From assembly GCF_014650995.1 (NCBI RefSeq), contig NZ_BMWA01000021.1, positions 62,001-126,000 on the forward strand: a DNA stretch of 64,000 nt. The letters are read 5' to 3'. The stretch's first letter is position 1; each line of letters begins with the position of its first letter. The translations under genes were made by a program, and so were the position numbers. Below, one piece after another: positions 8,400 through 16,611 of the stretch. Origin of the DNA: Streptomyces viridiviolaceus (GTDB lineage: Bacteria; Actinomycetota; Actinomycetes; Streptomycetales; Streptomycetaceae). Under the pieces are notes generated by a model that ran no database searches, was not told the origin of the DNA, and was given only the letters and a program-made list of their open reading frames with translations.

Positions 8400-10052
8400 A
8401 TGACCGCGCCCGCCCGCCCCGGCGACCGACCCGCTCTCCGCACCCTCGCGGCCGTGACCCTGCCCTGCGCAGTGGTGTCGGCACTCGTCGTCGGCGGCGC
8501 CGTCGCGGCGGCGCCGTCCTCGGTACGCGCTCCGCTCGGCCTGGGAGCGAGCGCCGCGGCGATCCTGCTGTGCGCGGCCGTGACCGTGGCCGTCCACGCC
8601 GTACGCACGGCACGGCTCACCCGCCGCAGGCTGGAGGCCGCCGAGGCCGGCGCCGGACACCTCGCGCAGGAGCGTGCGCGGCTGGTCGAGCAGTCCCGTC
8701 AGGAGCAGGAGCGCCTGCGGGAGGACGCCGGCCGGGAACGGGCCCGGCTCATGGCGGAGCTCGGCCGGGAACAGGCCCGGCTCACGGAGGAGTTCGAGCG
8801 GGAGCGGGCACGGCTGGCGGAGGAGTTCGACCGCGACCGGGCGATTCTCGCCGACCAGCGGGCCCAGGAGACGGCTCGGCTCACCGAGGAGGCCGCACGG
8901 CTGCGGGCACAACTCGACCGGGCCACCAGAGAGCGCGCCGCCGCCGTCTCCGCGACCGCCAACGCGGCCGGCCGGATGCAGGCCCTGGCCACGGGCATGC
9001 TCGCCGACCTGCGCGCCATGGAGGAACGGCACAGCGACGAGGAGGTCCTCGCCGACCTGCTCCACCTCGACCACCGCACCGCGCAGGCGGGCCGGCTCGC
9101 CGACTCCGTCGCCGTCCTCACGGGCGCCCGCTCCGGGCGCCGCTGGGCGCGGCCGATCGGTATGGAGTCCATTCTGCGCGGCGCCATGGGACGCATCGCC
9201 GGCTACCAGCGGGTGCGTGTGCACTCGGCCAGCGACACCGCCGTGGCCGGACACGCCGCCGAGGGCGTCATGCACGCGCTGGCCGAACTCCTCGACAACG
9301 CCGCGAACTTCTCGCCGCCCACCGCCGAGGTCCACGTGTACGTCGAGGAAGTGCCGTCCGGCGTCATCGTGTCCGTCGAGGACAGCGGGCTGGTGATGGG
9401 CGAGGTGCAGTTGCGCCGGGCGCAGCAGGCGGTGTCCGGCGACGTCGCCGGTCTGGGCGGCCTGACCGGTACCCGACTGGGGCTGGCCGTGGTGGGCCGG
9501 CTGTCCGTCAAGTACGGCCTGAAGGTCTCCTTCCGGCCGTCCGCGCGCGGCGGCACGGGGGTGCTCATGCTCATCCCCCAGGACATCCTGACCGGACCGG
9601 CCCCGGTGGCGAGCCCGCCACGACCCGCCCCGGCCGACCCGCCCCGCCCCGCCGAACCGCCCGCCACGGCGCACGCCACCGCCGTCGAGGACCCCGCCCC
9701 GCTGCCGGGCCACGGGACCGCCGACCGCGAGACGGCCGAGGCGCCCGCGGGTCTGCCCAAGCGGCGGCGCGGACGCACGCTCGCCGCCGCCGAGCGCGCC
9801 CGGGCCGGCGCCCGGCCCGCCGAGCCGCGTGCCACACCGCCCGCCGACGACGCCAAGGTGCGCGCGGCCCGCTTCAGCAGCTTCCGCCAGGCCGTCCGGG
9901 CCACCGGATCCGGCCCCAACGACCCGCAGGACCCGGCCACGGACGCGGGTGCGGCGCCACCGGCCGGCGGCGCCGCACCCGCACCGGCCGAGACGGCCCT
10001 CGACCACCCGTCCCACTCGCACGCGCACCCGGAAGGCGACACCACTCCATGA
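8400..10052 (+). CDS. cvnA: Conservon sensor kinase-like protein CvnA
   Basis: First protein of a conservon, a membrane-associated GTPase signalling system typical of Streptomyces (550 aa). Two N-terminal membrane helices (about 15-35 and 42-62) are followed by a long charged coiled coil (about 70-190, rich in ARL/EE heptads). A HATPase_c domain follows with the N box ELLDNAANFSPP and a degenerate G box GTRLGLAVVGRL. There is no clear phosphoacceptor His, as is usual for CvnA. The C-terminal 150 residues are Pro/Ala-rich. Its stop overlaps the CvnB start (ATGA). In known conservons CvnA scaffolds CvnB, CvnC and CvnD at the membrane. Confidence 0.92.
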   Translation: MTAPARPGDRPALRTLAAVTLPCAVVSALVVGGAVAAAPSSVRAPLGLGASAAAILLCAAVTVAVHAVRTARLTRRRLEAAEAGAGHLAQERARLVEQSRQEQERLREDAGRERARLMAELGREQARLTEEFERERARLAEEFDRDRAILADQRAQETARLTEEAARLRAQLDRATRERAAAVSATANAAGRMQALATGMLADLRAMEERHSDEEVLADLLHLDHRTAQAGRLADSVAVLTGARSGRRWARPIGMESILRGAMGRIAGYQRVRVHSASDTAVAGHAAEGVMHALAELLDNAANFSPPTAEVHVYVEEVPSGVIVSVEDSGLVMGEVQLRRAQQAVSGDVAGLGGLTGTRLGLAVVGRLSVKYGLKVSFRPSARGGTGVLMLIPQDILTGPAPVASPPRPAPADPPRPAEPPATAHATAVEDPAPLPGHGTADRETAEAPAGLPKRRRGRTLAAAERARAGARPAEPRATPPADDAKVRAARFSSFRQAVRATGSGPNDPQDPATDAGAAPPAGGAAPAPAETALDHPSHSHAHPEGDTTP

Positions 10053-10459
10053 CCGGCACGACCACCGCCGACGAGAAGCTCACCTGGCTCATCGAGGGGC
10101 TCCTGGAGCGCACGCCGGGCGCGCGACACGCGCTCGTCCTCTCCCGCGACGGCCTGAAGCTGTGCCGCACCCCGGAGCTCACCGTCGACCAGGCCGACCA
10201 GCTGGCCGCGATCGCCGCCGGCATCCAGTCGCTGTCCCACGGCGCGTCCGTGGAGTTCGGCGACGGCAGCGGCGGAGTGCGCTCGGCCATGACGGAGTTC
10301 TACGGCGGGGTCCTGTTCATCGTCGAGGCCGGCGAGGGCGCGCACCTCGCCGTGGTCACCGGCGAGGACGCGGACGCGGGCCTCGTGGGCCACAACATGA
10401 GCGAGCTGGTGGAACAGCTCGGCGAGCACCTGACCGCGCAGCCCCGCAGCACCTCATGA
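10049..10459 (+). CDS. cvnB: Conservon roadblock/LC7 protein CvnB
   Basis: Small roadblock/LC7-domain protein (136 aa), related to the MglB class of GTPase partners. The fold spans nearly the whole chain (TWLIEGLLERTPGARHALVLSRDGL at the start of the domain, given here as several short elements, ending MSELVEQLGEHL). It probably regulates nucleotide hydrolysis by CvnD. It is coupled to both neighbours by 4-bp ATGA overlaps, which fixes the ATG at 10049. Confidence 0.92.
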   Translation: MTGTTTADEKLTWLIEGLLERTPGARHALVLSRDGLKLCRTPELTVDQADQLAAIAAGIQSLSHGASVEFGDGSGGVRSAMTEFYGGVLFIVEAGEGAHLAVVTGEDADAGLVGHNMSELVEQLGEHLTAQPRSTS

Positions 10460-10803
10460 GCCGGCCCGGCAGGGACGACGCGCCCGACCGTCTGTACACC
10501 CTCACCGGTGGACGCAGCCGGTCGGGCCCCGACAGCCCCTTCGACCTGGTCACCCTGGTCGTCGCCGAGTGCGAGCCGACGCCCGGCATGCAGTCCGAGC
10601 ACGTGGCGATCCTCAGGATGACCCAGGCGCCCACGGCCGTGGTGGAGATCGCCGCCGAGCTGCGGCTCCCGGTGAGCATCACCCGGATCCTGCTCTCCGA
10701 CCTCCACGCAGCGGGCCGCGTGAGCGCACGCCACCCGCGCAAGGCAGCCGTTCCCGACCCCGACATCCTGGAGCAGGTGCTCGTTGGACTCCGCAACCTC
10801 TGA
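10456..10803 (+). CDS. cvnC: Conservon DUF742 protein CvnC
   Basis: DUF742 protein of 115 residues with a winged-helix-like region in the second half (PTAVVEIAAELRLPVSI). The typical N-terminal pattern RLYTLTGGRS and the C-terminal ILEQVLVGLRNL are present. It is an obligate third member of conservons with a structural or adaptor role that is not well defined. ATG at 10456 overlaps the cvnB stop, and the 3' end overlaps cvnD by 20 bp. Confidence 0.92.
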   Translation: MSRPGRDDAPDRLYTLTGGRSRSGPDSPFDLVTLVVAECEPTPGMQSEHVAILRMTQAPTAVVEIAAELRLPVSITRILLSDLHAAGRVSARHPRKAAVPDPDILEQVLVGLRNL

Positions 10804-11401
10804 CGTCCGTACCCCCCTGGGTGCGTCCGCCGACAACGGCCTGAAGATCGTGGTCGTGGGCGGGTTCGGCGTCGGCAAGACGACCTTGGTCCGCTCGGTG
10901 AGCGAGATACGTCCCCTCAACACCGAGGAGACGATGACGCAGGCCGGCGAGGCGGTCGACGACATCAGCGAGGTGCGCGGCAAGACCGCGACCACCGTCG
11001 CCTTCGACTTCGGCCGGATCAGCCTGGACGCGCGCAACGTGCTGTACCTGTTCGGCGCGCCCGGCCAGGAGCGGTTCTGGTTCCTGTGGGACCGGCTGTT
11101 CTCCGGCACGCTCGGCGCGGTGGTCCTCGTCGACACCCGCCGCATCGACGACTCCTGGTACGCCATCGACCGCCTGGAGCACCACGGCACGCCGTTCATC
11201 GTGGCCTGCAACGACTTCGGCGGGCCCCAGCACTCCCCCGCGGCCGTCCGCGACGCCCTCGACCTGGATCCCCAGGTGCCGCTGGTCTCCTGCGACGCCC
11301 GGTCCCGCGAGTCCAGCAAGCAGGTGCTGATCGCCCTGGTGGAGCACCTCCAGGCCTACTACGCCGGCCAGGCGGCCCGGCCCCGACAGGAGTTCGTGTG
11401 A
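10784..11401 (+). CDS. cvnD: Conservon small GTPase CvnD
   Basis: MglA/Ras-like GTPase (205 aa). G1 is GGFGVGKTT, G3 is the unusual LFGAPGQERF, and the specificity loop reads ACNDFG rather than canonical NKxD. The start is a TTG at 10784, inside the end of cvnC. A GGAGCAGG lies 8-15 bases upstream, and the N-terminus MDSAT fits the family, so TTG is preferred. Its stop overlaps the first P450 start (GTGA). It acts as the switch of the conservon. Confidence 0.9.
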   Translation: MDSATSDVRTPLGASADNGLKIVVVGGFGVGKTTLVRSVSEIRPLNTEETMTQAGEAVDDISEVRGKTATTVAFDFGRISLDARNVLYLFGAPGQERFWFLWDRLFSGTLGAVVLVDTRRIDDSWYAIDRLEHHGTPFIVACNDFGGPQHSPAAVRDALDLDPQVPLVSCDARSRESSKQVLIALVEHLQAYYAGQAARPRQEFV

Positions 11402-12630
11402 GCACCGACGCCCCCGACGCCGTACCGCTCGGCGGCCCGCGCTTCCAGACCGAACCCGCCGTGCTGTACCGGCAGATGCGTCGCGAGCACGGCGCGGTGA
11501 CGCCGGTGCTGCTCGACGGGGACGTGCCCGCCTGGCTGGTGCTCGGCTACCGTGAGCTGCACCAGGTGACCGGCGACCCGGTGCTGTTCAGCCGGGACTC
11601 CGACCTGTGGAACCAGTGGGAGAACATCCCCGACGACTGGCCCCTGCTGCCGATGATCGGCCGCAAGCAGCCGTCGATCCTCTACACCGTCGGCGAGCGC
11701 CACCGCGAACGCGCCGCCATGGTGAGCAACGCGCTCGAGGCGGTCGACCCGCACGAACTGCGCCGCCACGCCGAGCGGTTCGCCGACGAGCTGGTCGACC
11801 GGCTCTGCGCCGACGGCGAGGCCGACCTCGTCGGCGACTACGCCATGCTGCTGCCGGTGCGGGTGCTGACCCGGCTGTACGGCTTCTCCGACGAGCAGGG
11901 TCCCGCGCTGGTCACCGCCCTGAACGACATGATCGACGGCAGGGAGCGGGCCATCGCCGGCCAGACGCATCTGGCCACGTCGATGGCGCAGCTCATCGCC
12001 GAGCGCAAGGAGTCGCCGGCCGACGACGTCGCCTCCCGCATGCTGGCGGACGAGAGCGGCTTCAGCGACGAGGAGATCGCGCAGGACCTGATGGTGATGA
12101 TGGCCGCCGGCCACCAGCCGACCGCGGACTGGATCGGCAACTCGCTGCGCCTGATGCTGACCGACGACCGCTTCGCCGCCTCCCTCTTCGGCGGGCGCAA
12201 CAGCATCGCCGAGGCGATGAACGAGGTGCTGTGGGAGGACACGCCCACGCAGAACGTGGCCGGGCGCTGGGCGTCCCGCGACACCCACCTCGGCGGGCGT
12301 CGTATCCGCGCCGGCGACCTGGTGCTGCTCGGTCTGCAGGGCGCCAACTCCGACCCTCAGGTCCGCACCGACGGCTCCGCGCTCACCGGCGGCAACAACG
12401 CGCACTTCTCCTTCGGCCACGGCGAGCACCGCTGCCCCTTCCCCGCGCAGGAGGTCGCCGAGGTGATCGCGCGGACGGGCATCGAGGTCGTCCTCGACCG
12501 GCTGCCGGACATCGACCTGGCGGTGCCCGCCGAGTCCCTCACCCGTCGCCCCTCGCCCTGGCTGCGGGGGCTGACCGAGTTGCCCGTGCGGTTCACCCCG
12601 ACCCCTGCCCTGGGAGGCACGTCAGCATGA
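11398..12630 (+). CDS. Cytochrome P450, CYP157-type, K-helix Arg missing
   Basis: Conservon-linked cytochrome P450 (410 aa). The heme-binding loop FSFGHGEHRCPFP carries Cys346. The K-helix, normally ExxR, reads E276-V-L-W279, so the Arg is replaced by Trp. The I-helix AAGHQPTAD also lacks the usual acid-Thr pair of AGxET. Loss of ExxR is a known feature of the CYP157 family, whose members occur in conservons with a CYP154 partner, so this is a family trait and not damage. The GTG start at 11398 overlaps the cvnD stop. The substrate is unknown. Confidence 0.9.
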   Translation: MSTDAPDAVPLGGPRFQTEPAVLYRQMRREHGAVTPVLLDGDVPAWLVLGYRELHQVTGDPVLFSRDSDLWNQWENIPDDWPLLPMIGRKQPSILYTVGERHRERAAMVSNALEAVDPHELRRHAERFADELVDRLCADGEADLVGDYAMLLPVRVLTRLYGFSDEQGPALVTALNDMIDGRERAIAGQTHLATSMAQLIAERKESPADDVASRMLADESGFSDEEIAQDLMVMMAAGHQPTADWIGNSLRLMLTDDRFAASLFGGRNSIAEAMNEVLWEDTPTQNVAGRWASRDTHLGGRRIRAGDLVLLGLQGANSDPQVRTDGSALTGGNNAHFSFGHGEHRCPFPAQEVAEVIARTGIEVVLDRLPDIDLAVPAESLTRRPSPWLRGLTELPVRFTPTPALGGTSA

Positions 12631-13874
12631 CGACCGGCACCGAAGAAGCCCGCATACCGCTGGACCCGTTCGTCACCGACCTGGACGGCGAGAGCGCCCG
12701 GCTGCGCGCGGCGGGGCCGCTCGCCGCCGTGGAGCTGCCCGGCGGCGTCCCGGTCTGGGCCGTCACCCACCACGCCGAGGCCAAGGCGCTGCTGACGGAC
12801 CCGCGCCTGGTCAAGGACATCAACGTCTGGGGCGCCTGGCAGCGGGGCGAGATCCCCGCGGACTGGCCGCTGATCGGGCTCGCCAACCCCGGCCGCTCCA
12901 TGCTCACCGTGGACGGCTCCGAGCACCGGCGGCTGCGCACGCTGGTCGCCCAGGCACTCACGCCGCGGCGCGTGGAGCACATGCGCAAGCGGATCACCGA
13001 GCTCACCGACCGGCTGCTGGACGAACTGCCCGCGGACGGCGGCGTCGTCGATCTCAAGGCGGCCTTCGCCTACCCGCTGCCCATGTACGTCGTCGCCGAC
13101 CTGATGGGCATCGAGGAGGCTCGGCTTCCCCGGCTGAAGATGCTGTTCGAGAAGTTCTTCTCGACCCAGACGCCGCCCCAGGAGGTCGTCGCGACCCTCA
13201 CCGAGCTGGCCGGGATCATGGCGGACACGGTCGCGGCGAAGCGCGCCGCGCCCGGCGACGATCTGACCAGCGCGCTGATCCTCGCCTCCGAGGACGGCGA
13301 CCACCTCACCGACGAGGAGATCGTCTCCACGCTCCAGCTGATGGTCGCCGCCGGCCACGAGACGACGATCTCGCTGATCGTCAACTCGGTGGTCAACCTC
13401 TCCGTCCACCCCGACCAGCGGGACCTGGTGCTGTCCGGTCAGGCCGACTGGTCCGCGGTGATCGAGGAGACCCTGCGCTGGTCGACGCCGACCTCGCACG
13501 TCCTGATCCGCTTCGCGACCGAGGACGTCCCGGTCGGCGACAAGGTGATCCCCGCGGGGGACGCACTGATCGTGTCGTACGGGGCGATCGGCCGCGACGA
13601 ACGGGCGCACGGGCCGACGGCGGGCGAGTTCGACATCACCCGCACGTCGAAGAACCGGCACATCTCCTTCGGTCACGGCCCGCACGTGTGCCCCGGCGCG
13701 GCCCTGTCCCGTCTGGAGGCCCAAGTGGCCCTCCCGGCCCTGTACGCGCGCTTCCCCCGGCTCGATCTGGCGGTGCCCGCGTCGGAGCTGCGCAACAAGC
13801 CGGTGGTCACGCAGAACGACCTCTTCGAGCTGCCGGTCACGCTCACGGGCCCGGCCGGCCTCGACCGCGGCTGA
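12627..13874 (+). CDS. Cytochrome P450, CYP154-type
   Basis: Second P450 of the conservon (415 aa), with all canonical elements: I-helix AAGHETT, K-helix E281-T-L-R284, and heme loop FGHGPHVCPG with Cys355. CYP154 enzymes hydroxylate steroids, flavonoids or macrolides in vitro, but natural substrates are mostly unclear. ATG at 12627 overlaps the preceding P450 stop, so all six genes from 8400 form one translationally coupled unit. No ferredoxin gene is linked. Its N-terminus is closely similar to the P450 that begins at 63876. Confidence 0.93.
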   Translation: MTTGTEEARIPLDPFVTDLDGESARLRAAGPLAAVELPGGVPVWAVTHHAEAKALLTDPRLVKDINVWGAWQRGEIPADWPLIGLANPGRSMLTVDGSEHRRLRTLVAQALTPRRVEHMRKRITELTDRLLDELPADGGVVDLKAAFAYPLPMYVVADLMGIEEARLPRLKMLFEKFFSTQTPPQEVVATLTELAGIMADTVAAKRAAPGDDLTSALILASEDGDHLTDEEIVSTLQLMVAAGHETTISLIVNSVVNLSVHPDQRDLVLSGQADWSAVIEETLRWSTPTSHVLIRFATEDVPVGDKVIPAGDALIVSYGAIGRDERAHGPTAGEFDITRTSKNRHISFGHGPHVCPGAALSRLEAQVALPALYARFPRLDLAVPASELRNKPVVTQNDLFELPVTLTGPAGLDRG

Positions 13875-14040
13875 CCGCCCGCGGGTGCCGGGCGGAGCGA
13901 CCGCGCCGGCACCCGCGTTCCGCCCCGGCCCCCCGGGACCCGCGTTTGCTCCCCGCCCACCGGGTACTCCGGATGGCGGACGCCGATCACGACCCGGCAC
14001 GACGGCGTCGACCCGCCGAGCGATGGTCTTGGGAGTCGCG

Positions 14041-14442
14041 ATGTGGAAGCGCAGGCGCAGGAAAGAGCGGCAGGCCGACACATCCGTACGCGTGGAGCTG
14101 TGCGACCTGTGTGCCGCCGTGTTCCCGGAGGACCGGGCGGTGCGCGGATACGTGCAGGATTCGTCCGCCGCTCACCCCGAGCACGACGGGGACGACGGGC
14201 TGCGGCTCGTCACCGCGTGCGGCAACGACCACTTCGACACGATCGCGCAGGGCTACCGGCACCGCCCGTTCGTGCAGGAGGAGCTGTGGGCGGCGAAGGT
14301 CTCCCGGGCCCTGACCACGGGCCCGACGGCTCTCACCATGCAGCAGCTCGCCTGGGAGACCGGTCTGCACGAGCCGCAGATACGCCGTGGCATCGCGTGG
14401 CACAACCAGCGGATGCGGCAGAGCCAGGACATGGACCCGTGA
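14041..14442 (+). CDS. Small CxxC protein of unknown function
   Basis: Not a family I recognise by name (133 aa). A basic N-terminus MWKRRRRKE precedes CDLCAAVF, and a later Cys occurs in TACGNDHFD, so metal binding is possible. The second half (TMQQLAWETGLHEPQIRRGI) looks like a helix-turn-helix. ATG at 14041 is chosen because GGGAG lies 7 bp upstream and coding-like composition begins there. It follows the P450 pair by 166 bp and may be separately transcribed. Confidence 0.65.
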   Translation: MWKRRRRKERQADTSVRVELCDLCAAVFPEDRAVRGYVQDSSAAHPEHDGDDGLRLVTACGNDHFDTIAQGYRHRPFVQEELWAAKVSRALTTGPTALTMQQLAWETGLHEPQIRRGIAWHNQRMRQSQDMDP

Positions 14443-14469
14443 CGCGTTCGTGGGCCGCCGCGGGCCCGG

Positions 14470-15624
14470 TCAGGCCGGCCGCGTCCCCCGGACGCGGTAG
14501 GGCTCCGCGTCGGCCCACTTGACGTCCAGCCCCAGCCCGGGCCGGCCGGTGTCGGGCCGCAGGGCGCCGCCGACGGGTGGCAGGATGCCGTCGAACAGCA
14601 GCCGCTCGACGCGCACGTGGTCGTGGAAGTACTCCAGGTGCCGCAGCCGGCGCACGGCGCAGAAGGCGTGGGCGGACACGGCCGGGGCGCAGTGCGCGGA
14701 CAGGTCGAGGTGCTGGGCGGCCGACAGCCCGGCGACCTCCAGTACGCCGGTGATGCCGCCGCACCGGGTGACGTCGGCCTGGAGACAGTCCACGGCCGGT
14801 CCGTCCACGAGGTTGACGAAGTCCTGCGGGGTGAAGGCGTACTCCCCCGCGGCGACGTCGAGGCGCTCGGGTCCCCGGTCGCGCAGCAGCCGCAGTCCTT
14901 CCAGGTCCGCGGAGGCCACGGGTTCCTCGAACCAGCGCACGTCCCACTCCTCGTGGAACCGCCGTGCCCAGTAAAGGGCCTCCTTGCGGCCGAGGGCGCC
15001 GTTGGCGTCGGTGAGCAGTTCGGGCTCGGTACCGATCGCCCCGCGTACGGCGGTCAGGCGGTGCGGGTCGCGTTCCGGTTCCCGCGAGGTCTTCAGCTTG
15101 ACGCGGGGGATGCCCCGTTCCACCCAGGCGGCGAGCTGGCCGGTGAGGCGGTCCGTGGAGTAGTTGGTGAAGCCGCCGCTGCCGTACACCGGTACCCGGT
15201 CGTGGTAGGCCGGGAGGAGCCGGACCAGCGGAAGTCCCAGCAACCGCGCCTTGAGGTCCCACAGCGCCACGTCGACGGCGGAGAGCGCCATGGCTCCGGC
15301 ACCGGGCCGCCCGGCGTTGCGGATCCGGGCGCCCATCCGCTGCCACAGGGCGGGCGGCGAGAAGGCGTCCCCGCCCACGACCACCGGCGCGAGCTTCGAA
15401 CGCACGAACGATGCGACCGAGACGTCGCCGTAGGTGTACCCCAGTCCGGTCCTGCCGTCGGCGTGCACCCGGACCAGGACGACGGTGGTGGAGTCCCACT
15501 CCAGGGTGCCGTCCTGCTCCCTGCCGTCCGGGCCGTCGGTGGGGACCTCGAAGGCGTGCACGTCGACCGCCTCGACCGGGCACGCGCCGAACGCGGTGCC
15601 TCCGGCCGTCGCGTCGCTTCCCAT
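14470..15624 (-). CDS. Enolase-superfamily enzyme (mandelate racemase/muconate lactonizing group)
   Basis: Mg2+-dependent enolase-superfamily enzyme (384 aa). The capping domain is N-terminal, and the barrel shows catalytic lysines in PRVKLKTS, metal ligands in LLTDANGAL, RWFEEPV and AAGEYAF, and a C-terminal acid/base His in LSAHCAPAV. The group abstracts a proton alpha to a carboxylate, typically in sugar-acid dehydration or racemisation, but the substrate cannot be fixed. ATG at 15624 is chosen. An in-frame ATG at 15702 would add 26 poorly conserved residues. The start overlaps the stop of a six-codon upstream ORF. Confidence 0.85.
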   Translation of the reverse strand: MGSDATAGGTAFGACPVEAVDVHAFEVPTDGPDGREQDGTLEWDSTTVVLVRVHADGRTGLGYTYGDVSVASFVRSKLAPVVVGGDAFSPPALWQRMGARIRNAGRPGAGAMALSAVDVALWDLKARLLGLPLVRLLPAYHDRVPVYGSGGFTNYSTDRLTGQLAAWVERGIPRVKLKTSREPERDPHRLTAVRGAIGTEPELLTDANGALGRKEALYWARRFHEEWDVRWFEEPVASADLEGLRLLRDRGPERLDVAAGEYAFTPQDFVNLVDGPAVDCLQADVTRCGGITGVLEVAGLSAAQHLDLSAHCAPAVSAHAFCAVRRLRHLEYFHDHVRVERLLFDGILPPVGGALRPDTGRPGLGLDVKWADAEPYRVRGTRPA

Positions 15625-15644
15625 CAGTCGGCCACCGGCGTCAT
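15624..15644 (-). other. Possible six-residue coupling ORF
   Basis: The only good Shine-Dalgarno (AAGGAG at 15651-15656) serves an ATG at 15644 that opens MTPVAD followed by a stop, TGATG, whose last three bases are the enolase-family gene start. Termination-reinitiation coupling would explain why the main start lacks its own ribosome binding site. Confidence 0.35.
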
Positions 15645-15816
15645 CACGCACTCCTTCGGACACGGACTCCCCCGAGCCGGTTCCCCGCTTGGGGCGGGCC
15701 ATGCCGGTCCGTCCCGCTTGCCACCCGCGTACTCCGGGCCACGTTTGTCACGAGCGGTCACGGGTCACTCATGTCCGCATCCGCGAGCCATCGGAGGACC
15801 GCCCGAGGAGCACCCC

Positions 15817-16611
15817 GTGAACCGGTACCGGAGCCTGCTCCACCATGCGTGGGAGTGGCTGGCCGCGTCGGCTCTCGTCCGGCGCGGCCGGGAACTGGAA
15901 CTGATGCACCGGGCCATGGGGTTCGCCACGCTCGCCCTGGTCACCCTCGCACCGCTGCTGATCGTGGTGGCCGCCGCCGATCCGCTGGGGCGCGGGGGTT
16001 TCGCGTCGTGGCTGGCCGACGGCATGGGGCTGTCGGGACGGTCCGCCCGGGTGCTGACCGACATCATCAGTCCGCCGACCGAGGTGGTCGGTACCACGAG
16101 CGTGTGGGGCGGTATCGCGCTCGCCGTGTTCGGCGTGTCCTTCGCGGGGAGCGTGCAGAACGGCTACGAGCGCATCTGGGGTCTGCCCTCCGGTCCGTGG
16201 CACCGCGTCTGGCGCCAGCTGACCTGGGTGGCCGCGCTGACCGCCTACCTGTATCAGGAGGTGCAGACGCGGACCGCCGTGCACGGATCGGTGCGGATCG
16301 CGCTGTCCGTCTCCTCCGGCATGCTGTTCTTCTGGTGGGGACAGCATTTCCTCCTGGGCAGTCAGGTCCGCTGGCGGGCTCTGCTGCCGGGGGCGATCGC
16401 CACCATGGTGGGACTGATCGGCCTGCGGGGCTTCTCCTACCTGGTCTTCACGCCGCTCATCCTCGACAACGCGATCAGTTACGGCACGGTCGGCATCGTG
16501 CTCGTGGTGGAGTCGTGGCTCATCGGGGTCGGCTTCGTCGTCTACGGCGGCGCGATGGTCGGCCGCTGGTTCTGCGAGCACCACTGGTGGCCACGCCGCG
16601 ATCGCAGCTGA
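15817..16611 (+). CDS. YihY/BrkB-family membrane protein
   Basis: Polytopic inner-membrane protein (264 aa, about six helices) of the YihY/virulence-factor BrkB family, whose molecular role is unsettled. The family-typical stretches NGYERIWGLPSG and LLPGAIATMVGLIGLRGFS are present. GTG at 15817 follows GAGGAG by 6 bases. Its 3' end overlaps the convergent SDR gene by 70 bp, which is unusually long. Confidence 0.87.
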   Translation: MNRYRSLLHHAWEWLAASALVRRGRELELMHRAMGFATLALVTLAPLLIVVAAADPLGRGGFASWLADGMGLSGRSARVLTDIISPPTEVVGTTSVWGGIALAVFGVSFAGSVQNGYERIWGLPSGPWHRVWRQLTWVAALTAYLYQEVQTRTAVHGSVRIALSVSSGMLFFWWGQHFLLGSQVRWRALLPGAIATMVGLIGLRGFSYLVFTPLILDNAISYGTVGIVLVVESWLIGVGFVVYGGAMVGRWFCEHHWWPRRDRS

